From NCBI GenBank assembly GCA_028023455.1, contig JAQFVV010001070.1, positions 1-64,000 on the forward strand: a stretch of DNA of 64,000 nucleotides, in the 5' to 3' direction. This DNA is from Epiperipatus broadwayi (lineage: Eukaryota > Onychophora > Udeonychophora > Euonychophora > Peripatidae). Under the pieces are notes generated by a model that was not told the DNA's origin, searched no databases, and saw only the letters and a list, made by a program, of their open reading frames with translations. Made by a program: the position numbers and the translations under genes. Shown here one piece after another: positions 32,352-44,042 of the stretch (its first letter is position 1; each line of letters starts with the position of its first letter).

Positions 32352-33770
32352 ATTATAACATTCACACATTTTGGTAGATTCTGGTAGGCTTTCTTTTACT
32401 CACTGTAAATGTAGTAAATATTACTCAAGCTATGAATACAGAAAATATAAATGTTTCATTCATATTTCTATAAAACATGGCTATAATTTTTGATTAATTG
32501 GCCTACCAATTATTTCCAATATACGCTGCTGGCAGAATCAGCCTTTTATTTATTTTTATAAGGATTCCAGGATTTACGTAAGAATCTGCTGAAATCCGTT
32601 GTATCGCACATGGTAAATTAAAAACAAAATAAGTTAAATGGATGGGATTATGATTTCCTGTAACTTTATTTTTTTTAGAGAATATTATTTCCATGGCTTA
32701 ATCAACTAATATTGGCAAAAGTAAATTATACACTCAAATCCTAATAAACTAACATTAATAAATTTAATAACTATTATTAATAACACACAATGAATAGTTG
32801 ATATTAGAAATAAATATTTGTATTCTAACAAATTAAAATATTAAAAACACAAATTACTAATAAGTTAGAAAGAACACACACATGCTAATCCAGATGTGAA
32901 TCAATCAATTAAAACAGTTTCACCCTTAATGCTCACTTCCAAGTTTCTTCTAAAAAGTTTTTTAAATGAAAGTCTCTATCAGGATTATAGTATAAGCTTA
33001 ATTTAGTCACAGTCAGGATATGAATAATCTTACCTGTAAGTTTTTTAGTATGCATTTTGAAGAGCTCATTGAAGTTAACTAGTTTCACTCTGTCAACATT
33101 TTTGTAGATTCTTGGCCTGTCCTAATGGCTAGACTCGATGGTTTTTTCTGAGTAACCTATATGATAAAAAGTATCTATAAACACATCGGTTCCACTTTGC
33201 ATGATGATCCACCTCAGCATATAAGTAATGGTAGTTTCACATATGAGTAGTCTGGGCTAGGATATTTTCTCTATCCTGGACCTAATGGAAGTTGCTAGTT
33301 GAGAAGACAAAGACCCAATTTTAAGTTTTTCTGACCTTTTATAATTGTGACCAATTTTTAGACTTTTCTGCACATCTATTTACTTTTGTCCTTTTATCTG
33401 TATACAAGATAATAATCTTGTAATTCTTTCTTAAAGTTAAGTTACGAAGTCTTTTTTAGCACAATTCTGCCATCTTTAATTAGCTAAAAAGATTTTTCTA
33501 ATTATAATCTTTCTACTTTTGGAATTCTTTTAGTAATCTGCATGTCTTTTATTCTTTCCAATCTTAACTCTTATTTTAATTACATAAAAAAATATGAATG
33601 AAAAATTTAACTTTCATTGTGCATTAAAAAAAAAAAAATTACATAAACTAAAAAAAAAATTTAAAAGTGTGTTAATTTTAAAGATTTTTAAATTTACTTT
33701 TTTTTTAGCTCTTAAATATTTAAAATGCCAATATCTTTGGATCTTCTATTTGTAGATGGTACAATATATA
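32352..33770 (+). repeat. 1.4-kb direct repeat, copy 2
   Basis: Diverged copy of 30335-31786, about 2.0 kb downstream in the same orientation. It ends before a (TA)n(CA)n tract at 33764-33792. Confidence 0.65.
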
Positions 33771-33911
33771 TATATATATATACACACACACATTATTAAA
33801 ATAGTAAGGAAAAAAACTAACAAATGATCACTCATCTGCAGCCGAAGAGGAAGCAAAATTTTTTTTATGGAATTTTTGTTTTCTAGACCAATGGGACAAA
33901 TATGAAATGGT

Positions 33912-34446
33912 ACATATCTTCCAGTAGATATACTTGCTTCATGTTGCTGTGTTCAAACCTATCTCCCAGCATAAAAAACATTTCTTTAATAATATAAACC
34001 CACATACATGGAGGTTAAATGGATATAGAGAAATTTACTTTGTAATCAGACTTAGCAATCTTAAATAAAAAAAATGTAAGTGGATCATTGGAAAAGTTTT
34101 CAGCTAAGTTTATAACTTCCATAAAATCATAAAAGCATTGCAGAAATGTTAAAATAAATATTCAATGGGAGAGTGGTTCAAAATACATTAGATAAAGTAA
34201 AATACATGCTGTATCCCTAGAGCCATTCTAAAATAGTTGCAATTTGTCACATTACAGAGGAAATACATTGTACTAAAAAATATGAATACAATGCACAGCA
34301 AGACAGAGTGATGACTTAAAGGAATAAATGCACTTAAGGAACATCATCGAATAGCTTTCTTGAAATGTGCTGAGGCGAAAACTTAGAAATATAAAAAAAA
34401 GCAAATCCCATTGTTAGAATTAATTATTAATTCATTCTTATGAGAC
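33912..34446 (+). repeat. Second fragment of the Gypsy 5' region
   Basis: Collinear with 24745-25308, with shared blocks such as CCAGTAGATATACTTG, ATAGAGAAATTTACTTTG, GAGTGGTTCAAAATACATTAG and AATGCACTTAAG. The copies separate after TGAGAC. Both carry traces of the same broken frame (G-(I/V)-NALK), so this is either gag-proximal coding sequence or an LTR plus leader. Without a PBS the two readings cannot be separated. Confidence 0.6.
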
Positions 34447-35878
34447 CATCATGCAGAAATTATTAATATTAAAAAATATTGAGAACAGTAGTGAAAGAAC
34501 TATCTACTAAATCATGCTAAAATTACTAATGGCAAGGTGTACTGTACCAGCAAAAATGTATGAGTAAGCATCATTGGTTTTTCTGGGTCATAATGGCAGG
34601 GAGCCAAGCATCTGAACTATTCCAGTGCACAATGTAAGGAAGAGAAACTGTCCTCATTACCACCACCTATCATCACCATGAATCTACTTTCCAGAAGTCC
34701 ACCAGATGCCAATAAATTTTACTATTATTATTATTTCCTAAAACTGTAATTAAAGTATAAAGTCTTATTGTTCATCTTAATCTAGATAATGTAATTAATA
34801 TATGTTTTATATAATCCCAGTATGTAAATTTTGTTAATCATTAATCTTGTTGCTAGTTGAGTTATCATGCTACTATATATATGCGTTTAATTGTTTTTAC
34901 CTTGAAGGATGGAGGGAATCAATAATTAAAGTACAAATCTTGTTTACACATTTTCCTGACTCTGTCAAAACCCCATGGGATTGGCTGAGTCATGAAGATT
35001 CCAAATTATTATTGGTATTAAAAATTGTAAATAAAACAATAAATTAAATCCTGTTAATTAACATATAAAACTGTTTAAAATAGATCCCCCAATCATGCCA
35101 AGGAATAATCATTTATCTTGTGTCCAATTATGTAATAGGGTGATGAGCAAATATTTCAATTATATAAATTAACTTTAATGCCCATGAAAGTGTCATAATT
35201 ATGTATACTAATAACCTAATATTTCAAATCATTAACGTGTCATCAAACTAATTTAATTTCTTGATTTCTCATGTAGGTCAAGCAAAATGCTCAGTGTAAT
35301 AAATGTATAAAAAAAGGCAAGAAAATATTTTGCCTAAATAAATGAATCAATAATGTAAAATATATTAAGCCTTAAAAAGAAATCATAACATATTTAAACC
35401 TATATATATATATATATATATATGTAACATTACCGTTGATAAATATTGAAGTTTGTAAATAAACTTATTTTATTTAAGGATCAATAAAAAAATCTGTATT
35501 GTGTATAAAATAAAAAAAACAATCCTTATCTATTTATATAAATGTGTAATGTTACTGAGGATAAACATTAAAATATCGATTGTTCACCCATATTAATAAT
35601 ATATAACTTAGTAATTAATTTCTACAGCTATATTATCGCTATCTATCTCCATTCTTGTGTGTGTATGTTAATATACTCTGTATTTGTTGTTGTCAGTTGG
35701 AAACCATGTATGAAATTATTCCCTATTATTAATAAGCAAACAGACCATGTTTAAGTCTGTGTAATTTGAATATATATAAGCATATTGACTTTCTTCATGA
35801 GGCTAAGGTTTGGATTTTCTTTATATGCTCTATCAAATGATGTAAAGGTCATCCCTTAGTCAGGTACTCAGGAGTTTC
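34447..35878. other. AT-rich non-coding stretch
   Basis: No gene seen. An (ATT)n run at 34721-34735 follows a GC-richer piece (34560-34710) that could be the 3' end of an unknown SINE. A (TA)n tract lies at 35402-35423. Confidence 0.4.
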
Positions 35879-35879
35879 A

Positions 35880-35894
35880 TCTTAGGATGTACCA
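35880..35894. repeat. Target-site duplication, left
   Basis: TCTTAGGATGTACCA, identical to 40878-40892 on the other side of the LINE. Confidence 0.9.
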
Positions 35895-35979
35895 AGTCCC
35901 TGTATAAATATACTTCCGGTGAGTAATGGCGTCCGCCTGTTTGCTTTCGTTTCTTCCCTGAAGTTGTCCAGGTTGGTAA

Positions 35980-36999
35980 TTGTTGTGCAATTTTAATATA
36001 ACGAAGAAGTCATCAAAAAAGAACAAGGTGATAAATAAAGGTTTGAAAGGTGATGAAACTATAATATCTAAAGATGGAGGTAATACATGTGAGAATTCTG
36101 TTGCCGTTAGTAATAACGTTACGACCGAAGTAAAAAGTATTGAGCTACGCAATAAAAAAAGAAAACTGGATAAAGAAAATAATATTAGTGCATTCAAGGA
36201 AAAAAACCAGGACACAAAGAAAGAGGATTTATGTTTACATGTGAGGAAAAATGCAGATAAACAGGATACGAGTTATCTAGATTTTAGTGATAATACGCTT
36301 GCGGATAACGTTTCTTGTCAACCCCCATCGAGGGCCTTCATTCGCTTAAACTCTTACTGGAAAAGGATATTTACTAGTTGTATGTCAGCATATATGTCCA
36401 TTTTTAGTTTAATTATGCAATCTAATGAGTCCAGCGGTGAACATGTCCTTGATAAACCTGATATAAATGAATACCTTAAGGTTCTTGATCAAAATAGTTT
36501 ATTAAATACCGTTAAACATACAGCTTTCTTTGCTGTAAGGGGTTTTGTTTCTATTGAGTATTTTACCACTGATCAAAAAGAAAAAGCGGAGGCAACGATA
36601 AAAAAAATTCAAAATAAGAAAATATATTACGTCTCGAAAGAACCAAACCCCCTAGTTTACGGAAAAGTTTTGCATACTCCGCCTAATTTTGATGTTGAGT
36701 TTTTTAAGTCGGAAATAGCGTCGTATGCCGAAGTTAATAAAATGGAAAGATTATTAACACCCGGAACTGCATTTCAAATCCCCTCAAATTTATGGTCAAT
36801 TGTGTTGAAAATGAACAAGGGCATTTCAAGGGAACAGATCCCACATAAAATTATTAAAGATCATATGCCAATCTCCATTATTATTAAAGGTAGGCCACCT
36901 GTTTGTTTTAGATGTAATCGTATTGGTCACATTGCAGCTCTGTGTGATGCTGGGCCATGTGTCAAATGTAATAAATTCAATCGTCTAAATCACTACTGA
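35980..36999 (+). pseudogene. LINE ORF1 (zinc-knuckle, gag-like), frame broken at the 3' part
   Basis: An open frame of 339 codons. The first ~110 residues are Lys/Asn/Asp-rich and probably disordered. A folded segment spans about 110-300 (with FFAVRGFVSIEYF and IPSNLWSIVLKMN). Then comes a CCHC knuckle, CFRCNRIGHIAALC, at about 308-321, and the start of a second (CVKC). Such proteins coat the LINE RNA. The frame lacks an ATG at the beginning (its first codon is TTG). An ATG in good context at 35926 lies in the same frame but is cut off by TGA at 35959, so the natural start is unclear. After about 36975 the coding continues in another frame (SWANVV block), so the ORF probably suffered a 1-nt loss. 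Confidence 0.7.
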
Positions 37000-37500
37000 A
37001 CATAGCTCCATTAAAATCTTGGGCTAATGTTGTAAATAATAGTCCTGATGAAGAACTTATATACAAGCAGGAAATTATTGATGATCTCGAACTAGATAAT
37101 TCTGCACCTGCTCAAATACAGAAGCAGTGCCTAGTTGATGAAAGCTCAGCAATTATGGAAAATGAAGAAACATACGTTGAGGTAAATGATATAGAAAAAA
37201 AGGAAAACAACATAATTAATAATGATAATAATAAGCATGTTGACATAACTGATATAGAGAAAACTGAAGTAAATGAAAAAAAAAATAAGCAAATAGAACA
37301 TTTTCTGTCAAATGTCCCTGGAAGGCACCCATCTATAACTGAGTCAGAACTTGAAACAGAGAAACTAAACCAAAATGAAATGGAACTGGAAATAGTAAAT
37401 CTATACCATAATGAGACTGGTGTTAATATGAATGATTGTGGTCATGAAAGTGGCTATAGTAGTATAAGGCAAGGAAATTTTTGGATCCGCACTATGTATA
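37000..37500 (+). pseudogene. LINE ORF1 C-terminal part (shifted frame)
   Basis: After the break the frame encodes SWANVVNNSPDEELIYKQEI and a long acidic, Asn/Lys/Glu-rich tail up to the start of the endonuclease. It is conserved as an open frame of about 170 codons. Whether it belongs to ORF1 or to an ORF2 leader cannot be decided from sequence. Confidence 0.5.
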
Positions 37501-38222
37501 AGTCATTAAATATAGTCACCATTAATGTTAGAGGCATCAACCGCCATGACAAGGTACTAAACTTACTGATTATCTTGCTTCACATAAATTTGATATTGCT
37601 ATTCTAACAGAAACAAAGATAAATGTAAACACACCTGAACAGTTTATTGATCAAATTAAATGGAAAGGTCTATTATTGTACAAGCAGAACATTAGACCGG
37701 CACAAGGTGTTGCCATTCTAATTAATATAAAGTCTAAAATTTATAAGGTGCGGATCATAAGTATGCAGATCAATCACATAGTAATCTCTTTTCAAATGCA
37801 AGAACAGATGCACTATGTTGTAGCAATTTATTCGACAAATAGAGGAAGGGAGGTGCCCAAAATTATTAAAGAGATGCAGTTCCACTTGACTCTGCGTCCA
37901 GGAATAGTAATAATTGGAGGGGATTTTAATGTCACGTTTCAGGACATTCCAGTTCAGCTAAAAAATAAGTTGCAGGATATTGATGTGCTGCCATGTCAAA
38001 GTAAATATGGAGCAAATGCCTTTACCTTTTTTAATAGTCGTTACTCATCACTGATTGATTTGTTTTTCATTTCGAGATCTAAGATAAAAGATGTTGAAAT
38101 TGATACTTCAATTGTTGCTTTCTCTGATCACCTGCATGTAAAGTTGGTGGTAAGGCTCTATGGTGGGGATCCAGAATGTGACTACCAGTTTAGCATAAAA
38201 AAAATATTAGTAATTCATTCAA
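37494..38222 (+). pseudogene. LINE ORF2 APE endonuclease domain (two frame breaks)
   Basis: An ATG at 37494 begins MYKSLNIVTINVRGINR, the usual start of a LINE endonuclease (Asn of INVRG). The frame changes near 37,560. It then continues with TETK (catalytic Glu), IIGGDFNV at about 37910-37932, LIDLFFIS near 38055 and FSDH near 38122. These are the expected catalytic motifs. The YAPN motif is replaced by YSTN. A second frame change lies near a run of eight As at about 38199-38206, linking it to the RT frame. Confidence 0.75.
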
Positions 38223-38223
38223 T

Positions 38224-40656
38224 TTGACCTGTGATCAGAGATCGAATTTAATTGTAGCTTCTTGTTACTTCACTAAGCAAACAGCCTTGTCTCCATGTGT
38301 GGCTTGGATTAGATTGAAAAAACTTATATCTGATGTCTGTTCTTCTGGAATGGAACTGGATTTGTCTCAAAACCAAATGAAATCCCGCTTAAATGACATT
38401 GCTAAAACCTTGCATTCTTTAACTACTCTATCTAATAATCACTCATTGATCAACTCCCTGCAGGAAGAATATAATGACATCTATGAGAAAATGCAGGAAG
38501 AAATATATGCTATAAGATTGCGAAAGATACTCCCTAATATTGCCTGCATCATAAAACCAACATTGAACTATGCCAAGGTGTACATGCCTCAGTCTAGAGG
38601 TATCACAAGTGTCAAAACTGAGAATGGAGAGGTTTTGTCAGGGCTGCATGTGGATCAGCACATATATAAAAATCTGCAAAACACTATGGGAAATGATGAA
38701 AGGAATTCAGACCATTGGCCAAGGATGATGGTGGCCAAGGATCAGCAGTATATCTCACACCTGGATATTAGTGAGGAAATAACTAGACTATCAAATCACA
38801 CAGTTACTGCTCATGATTCTATATCTGCCAGAATTTATAAATCAATATCTTACTTGATAATTGAAGTGCTTGCAAAATATTACAATCAGTTGTGTGCACA
38901 ACCAATAGATTGGCCAATGATTAATAACAGAATAATTTTTTGTATAAAAAAGAATAGGAATATACACATCCCATATGTAAATGACCTGAGAAATATTACT
39001 ATCGAGGACATTGACTCAAAAATATTTGCTAGAATTATATTGAAGAAATTGTATAATAGAATAAAAAATAGAATTTCAGTGGCTCATTACGCTATTAAAG
39101 GTAAGAGAGCAACTGATGCAATTATGAAGATCCAGGATGCAATCAGATATGCCAGGTGTAATAAGTTAACTCAATTCTTTGCAATGCAGATAGACTTTAA
39201 ATCTGCATTTGATGTGGTTGATTGGTCATTTCTGTCTAGTTCATTGGCACCACTTGTGGAGGGTGAGGAGAATCTAATTACAGCAATCAACAATTATGTG
39301 ACCAATGGGAGAATAGCGCTTAAGAACTTTGCAAGGCGTTCTAATTTCTTTGTTCCGTCAAGGGGGATCCCACAGGGGTCTCCTCTGGCAGCCCTCCTCT
39401 TTGCCGTTTATCTGGATCCGATGATTAGGGAAATAGAAGCCTCAACCAATGGGATTTTCTTACTTCAGCTTGGTGCCTTTGTTCATGTCACTGCCTTTGT
39501 CGATGATGTTATTATTATATTCGAGAATGTGGCCAGTGTGCATAGAATCTTTAACATCTTAAATAAATTTCAGATCTCTACAGGCTCATGTATTCAATCT
39601 TCCAAGTCGGCTGCATGGCAATTGGCCACTGCCAAGAGAATCCCATGTGACTTCTTGGGCATGCCTTCCTCCTTTCTAGGGTTGCCTCTCTATCTGTCTA
39701 AAACTAAAATGAGTGCCCATTTGAACAAACTGGTTGTAAAAATCATCGAAACTAAAATAAATGCCTTTTCCCCATTTAAATTGTATGAAACAACCAGAGC
39801 AAAGGTTTTTAACACTATTGCTGTTGGTGTGCTCTCTTACTATGGACCATGGATGAAAATCTTTAATGCCACTAGTCTTAAGATCATTCAATTGGCAAAA
39901 ATATATATTTGGAAGTATAGCCTGATACCTACTAAAATAATGCAGCTACCGATTGGAGAAGAGGGTCTCAATTTAAATGACCCTAAGTCATTGGTGAGCT
40001 TCATTAAGGAAAGAGCTTATTTAAGGATCATTGACGATAATTCGCTCAGGCCACTAACACAGAATATTAATATAGATTCTAACCTGGGGTCGGACGAAGT
40101 ATCTTATTTTGATGATATGATGATTGCATACAGGGATATCCAGGATGATCTAAACTTAGAGACCTTAGATAATTTAAAATATAAGGAGCTAAAAAATAGA
40201 GAGCTTTCTAATGAAAACTCCTGGCTCAATGCCTCATTAAAAAAAATTCTCAAAAATTTCCAATCTATTTGTACATCACAGTCTGTTATGAAATTTATTT
40301 TCAGATTGATAAATGGAATTTTGCCAACCACCACTTTTTTAAACCAAAGGCTGAAAATGGGCCTGGATGATCTATGCAAATGCTGTAAAAGATCCGACGA
40401 GACCTTTCTTCACCTGATGGAGGAATGTACAGCCTTTAGTGATTTGAGATCTATGGTCTTTCATAAGCCTATTGTGAATCTAAGACTTCTATTTAAAGAA
40501 AACATTGTTTTATTCAAGCCCCATAATGCCATAGTTATTGTGCATGTAATGAGAGCAATATGGATATCTAGGTGTGCTCTGATCTTTGATAACAAGAATA
40601 TATATTGGAAAAAAAAATGGAAAAAGAATGGGATGACATGTTTTATAAAGGTTTGA
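38224..40656 (+). CDS. LINE ORF2 reverse transcriptase and C-terminal zinc cluster
   Basis: An open frame of 810 codons. RT motif A QIDFKSAFDVVDW lies at about residues 322-334, motif B SRGIPQGSPLAALLF at about 379-393, and motif C FVDD at about 425. A thumb region follows, then a CxCC...HLMEEC cluster at about 717-735, as in the zinc-binding domain found after many LINE RTs. All RT catalytic residues are present. The N-terminal endonuclease is cut off by the frame break at about 38,200, so as sequenced no complete ORF2 protein would be made. Confidence 0.8.
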   Translation: MTCDQRSNLIVASCYFTKQTALSPCVAWIRLKKLISDVCSSGMELDLSQNQMKSRLNDIAKTLHSLTTLSNNHSLINSLQEEYNDIYEKMQEEIYAIRLRKILPNIACIIKPTLNYAKVYMPQSRGITSVKTENGEVLSGLHVDQHIYKNLQNTMGNDERNSDHWPRMMVAKDQQYISHLDISEEITRLSNHTVTAHDSISARIYKSISYLIIEVLAKYYNQLCAQPIDWPMINNRIIFCIKKNRNIHIPYVNDLRNITIEDIDSKIFARIILKKLYNRIKNRISVAHYAIKGKRATDAIMKIQDAIRYARCNKLTQFFAMQIDFKSAFDVVDWSFLSSSLAPLVEGEENLITAINNYVTNGRIALKNFARRSNFFVPSRGIPQGSPLAALLFAVYLDPMIREIEASTNGIFLLQLGAFVHVTAFVDDVIIIFENVASVHRIFNILNKFQISTGSCIQSSKSAAWQLATAKRIPCDFLGMPSSFLGLPLYLSKTKMSAHLNKLVVKIIETKINAFSPFKLYETTRAKVFNTIAVGVLSYYGPWMKIFNATSLKIIQLAKIYIWKYSLIPTKIMQLPIGEEGLNLNDPKSLVSFIKERAYLRIIDDNSLRPLTQNINIDSNLGSDEVSYFDDMMIAYRDIQDDLNLETLDNLKYKELKNRELSNENSWLNASLKKILKNFQSICTSQSVMKFIFRLINGILPTTTFLNQRLKMGLDDLCKCCKRSDETFLHLMEECTAFSDLRSMVFHKPIVNLRLLFKENIVLFKPHNAIVIVHVMRAIWISRCALIFDNKNIYWKKKWKKNGMTCFIKV

Positions 40657-40877
40657 AATTTTGGCCAAGAAAAACGTTTTTATTGGTATGGGGTGGTTAT
40701 GTTCCTACAAGGTGTGAAATGTGGAGCTGAATGCTCTTACAGAACACTGATTAAATGAAAGGTGGAGATAATGTAATTTACTGGATACATTTGAACTTAA
40801 TTTATTTTTTAAAGTAATGATTGTTACGATGTATGTACTGAATCAAATGTAAATATAGTTTTTAAATAAAAAAAAAA

Positions 40878-40892
40878 TCTTAGGATGTACCA
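40878..40892. repeat. Target-site duplication, right
   Basis: TCTTAGGATGTACCA, directly after the A-run at 40868-40877. Matches 35880-35894 exactly. Confidence 0.9.
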
Positions 40893-41404
40893 TGGTCTGG
40901 GTTCTACAAACACTGGAGAGTTTTTATGACCCCAAATCCCAGATTTAAGCATACATTGGCTTAATTCTAGTCTCCAGAAATCAAGGTACTTCAGGTTAGA
41001 AGCAGATACACCTCTGTGACCTAAGCCTTTGAAACCTATCTCAACCACTGACTCAGATCAAGAAATGGATTCTACCTTTCCCTTAGCTCTTGGTCTCTGT
41101 GAAGTTATTAATAAGTTTGTCTTAAATCTCTCCTATCTAATTACAAAAAATCATGCATGTGTTTCGACCAGCTAAGTTCAAAGCCTGTCACAAAACAACT
41201 AAATAATGCTTACTTAAGACATTTTTATCATATGGGAAGCCATCCAGTATTGTTTTATCATATTAGGGCACATTATCTTATGTAATTGCCATCATTCCTA
41301 CCAGTATGATAATTAGCAACTAATCTTTCTGTAATCTCCCTTAATGTTTATGAAAATATTTAATTAATTGTAATATAACCACTAGTATTTTGTCTAATAA
41401 ATGA
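40893..41404. other. Non-coding flank
   Basis: Host flank of the LINE. Nothing recognised. Confidence 0.4.
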
Positions 41405-41492
41405 AAAGTCTGCTTGTAGCAGTGAAACCTTAGGTTGTGTTTTAATATTTTTATGCTGGTCTGGTTTAATTTTGGATTTGGGGTAGTTTATA
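41405..41492. repeat. Short dispersed repeat, copy 1
   Basis: AAGTCTGCTTGTAGCAGTGAAACCTT...GGATTTGGGGTA is repeated at 46345-46432 with few differences. The following 41510-41640 contains a CAAGTTCAATCCTA block resembling a Pol III B box, so the unit may be part of a SINE. Confidence 0.6.
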
Positions 41493-43149
41493 TATATATA
41501 AGTAGTGGTTGAGTCCAAAGCACACCCTGGAGTGGCCATATATATTGTGAATAAATAAAAGAACCCTGAGATAGAAAACCCAAGTTCAATCCTATGAGGT
41601 AAGCCACAGCATATGGAAAGTTGAGTTGGTGTCATCACAGATGTTGACTGGGATGTAGAGATGAAGATCAGTAGGATTTAAACCTAGGACAGGGGTGACT
41701 CTGTACCAAATGGTTGAAAGCCTTTACTTGTTTTTTCAGTCTTGTTGACTAGTTATACAAACTTGACCAGTACACATGGAGGAAAAGGGTCAAGATTCTT
41801 TGTAATGCATAGCTACACATGTGTTCTGAGAAAACAGCTAACTTTTTTCGACCAATCCTAGCCAGAAGAGAACTAATCAATGCCAACATACCTGAATTAT
41901 ATTTTTACCTGATGATGATAATGCCTAGACTATATACCTTTTGAACTAGACAAGGCAGTCTACAGATTGCCCAAGTGAAACCCCAGCTTAATGACGTAGT
42001 TATACATATGCTGCTGTGTCTGTATGCAGAGAGAGTATACTGCACAGATAAATGCATATACAGCTGATGGTGAGTAATGTTATATTTTAAAAATGAAATT
42101 TTAAGAAACAAATTAATTTTGTTTAGGTTGAATGTCTAAAAATGAAGATTTAATTCATAGATGCTGTTATATTTGTTTTCTCAAGAGATTAAGTGTAAAT
42201 ATTTAAAATCTATATTTTCAAATTTAAAGACATTTCAACAATAGATTGACTGTTATATTTTTAAAAGAAAAAAAATTGCCTAATACTTTTTTTTTAAAGA
42301 AAAAAAAAAGGAAATTATAAATTGATATATATATATATATATTACAATAAAAATTAAACTAAATTTTTAAAAAAACAAACAAACTGATAACTAATTTTAA
42401 ATTGTATCTATATTCTGTTTATACACAGGTATATGTGTGAAATTTATGTATGTTTTCCAGATGGAATTAATTAGCAAAAATATAATATTATCACAAATTA
42501 AAATATCATATAAATGTCAATGTGCATATACATTCCTACGTGCACAACATATATGTTTAATCAAGAATTAATTACATATTGCAGAATTAATAATTTTATT
42601 TTGTAACAAGTCAAATATGTTCAGAAATTATATGCATTCACTTATATGTGTGCATATATAGATAAATGCTTGTTTAGTAGAACACATAAAATTTTAGTTA
42701 TTTTTTAAACTTTATTAAATATCAATTGAACTGTATTTATGTAATAGTAAAATGCATGGCTGTGTGCATATATATGTGTGTTACATTAAACCATCATATA
42801 GTAATTTGAAATTTATATATTAATAATCTAAATCACAAAGTAATTTATTTTTATTATTGAATGTTAATGAAAAATTAAAAGGCTTCTCATTTTAAAACCA
42901 TATTTTAGAGACACCTTAATATCATTTTTTTTATTGTTAATAAACTTGTATTTAATTGTTAAAAATTGTGTTGCATCATTATGTCATGGTCACCATGAAT
43001 ATATAAATGGAAATATATTTAGTGCTTTAGGAGTATTCAGTTGACAAGGGTCTTGTTTTGTCATGAAAAGTATATTCTTCAAAGTCCCTGCACTATATTT
43101 TATTTAATTTAGTCTATATTAGAATTTAATTTTTTATAGTTGGCCAGTG
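41493..43149. other. AT-rich non-coding stretch
   Basis: No gene seen. A (TA)n tract lies at 42325-42342. Possible SINE remnant at 41510-41640. Confidence 0.4.
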
Positions 43150-43572
43150 CATTAATAGCACTAAGTGGCCAGAGCATTAATGATGATCTGCATGTTTTAA
43201 TATCCCAGCATTATTGTTTAGATTTTACTAGTTATGAATTCTGATGGAAGCACTTCTAGTGCATCCAAGGTTAGGTTTATATAAATGCCACAAGCTGGAA
43301 ATGGTTATATAGTTAGCCTGGTCTACAGAAGACCTGTTTCCAATCCAGTGACAAGATGGACTATTGATTTATTGTACTGATATATTTTGAGTGATCATTC
43401 ATGATGATGAATGGTATTTTCTAAAGTATTACTTATTTATAATTATATAAAGCTGGTTGATGTATAGTTAAGTTACTTTTAATGGCTCTAAGAAGTTAAC
43501 TAGGCTGATCTTTGATCTCTCAAAGATATATTGATTTCATGTTCTCTCTGAATATATAAAATTGCTTTTATA
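43150..43572 (+). repeat. SINE-like repeat, copy 2
   Basis: Plus-strand copy of the family also seen at 7780 and, inverted, at 44043-44475. It contains GTTAGCCTGGTCTACAGAAGACC followed by TTTCCAATCC (B-box-like), then a GTGACAAGAT block and the dyad ATCATTCATGATGATGAATG. Confidence 0.6.
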
Positions 43573-44042
43573 TTTTGGATGAACTTTTTTAAACATATAT
43601 GAAAACTACTATTTTATAATTTAAAATCATCATAACAACTCATGTCACCTATTTAACAGTAATTATTGATTATGCATAATGCTTGCTATTTTTTCCTCAG
43701 TTGTAATTGAGATCAAATTGATAAATTTGAATTGATGATCACCGGTATGTGATCATTATCAGTCTTCAGCTAAGTAGCCATTGTAATGGGATGGGTAAGA
43801 GGATAATGATGATAGTCATACCTGAAGTGATGGAAAATCATAATCACCTCTAAGTCAACAAATAAATATTTCAAATAATTAAATTGAGAATATTTAGTGA
43901 TATAAGATATAAAATATTTAAATAATATAATATTATAGTTCAGAGATATTAAAGATAGTATGATAAATAAAAATATATAATTATTATTGCTAAGTATGTT
44001 AAAGTGAGAATATATTATGTAATGTTAATATCGAAAAATATT
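43573..44042. other. Spacer of the inverted SINE-like pair
   Basis: AT-rich sequence with a small dyad GATGATCACCGGTATGTGATCATTATC near 43734-43760. No ORF. Confidence 0.4.

Larger units (their letters stand above)
35895..40877 (+). mobile_element. Full-length APE-type LINE with CCHC ORF1 (Tx1/L1-like or related)
   Basis: About 4.98 kb between exact 15-bp target duplications, with a 5' leader (AGTCCCTGTATAAATATAC...), ORF1 with a zinc knuckle, ORF2 with APE endonuclease, RT and a C-terminal zinc cluster, and a short 3' end with a run of As. Length, order and poly(A) tail fit a full-length target-primed insertion. The frame is lost three times (near 36,980, 37,560 and 38,200). Clade placement rests on the two-ORF layout and RT motif style, and is tentative. 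Confidence 0.85.

Noticed and set aside
36361-36480. Independent ATG start for LINE ORF1 near residue 133
   Set aside because: The upstream 130 codons are open and share the charged composition of the protein, so the internal ATG is probably not the natural start.
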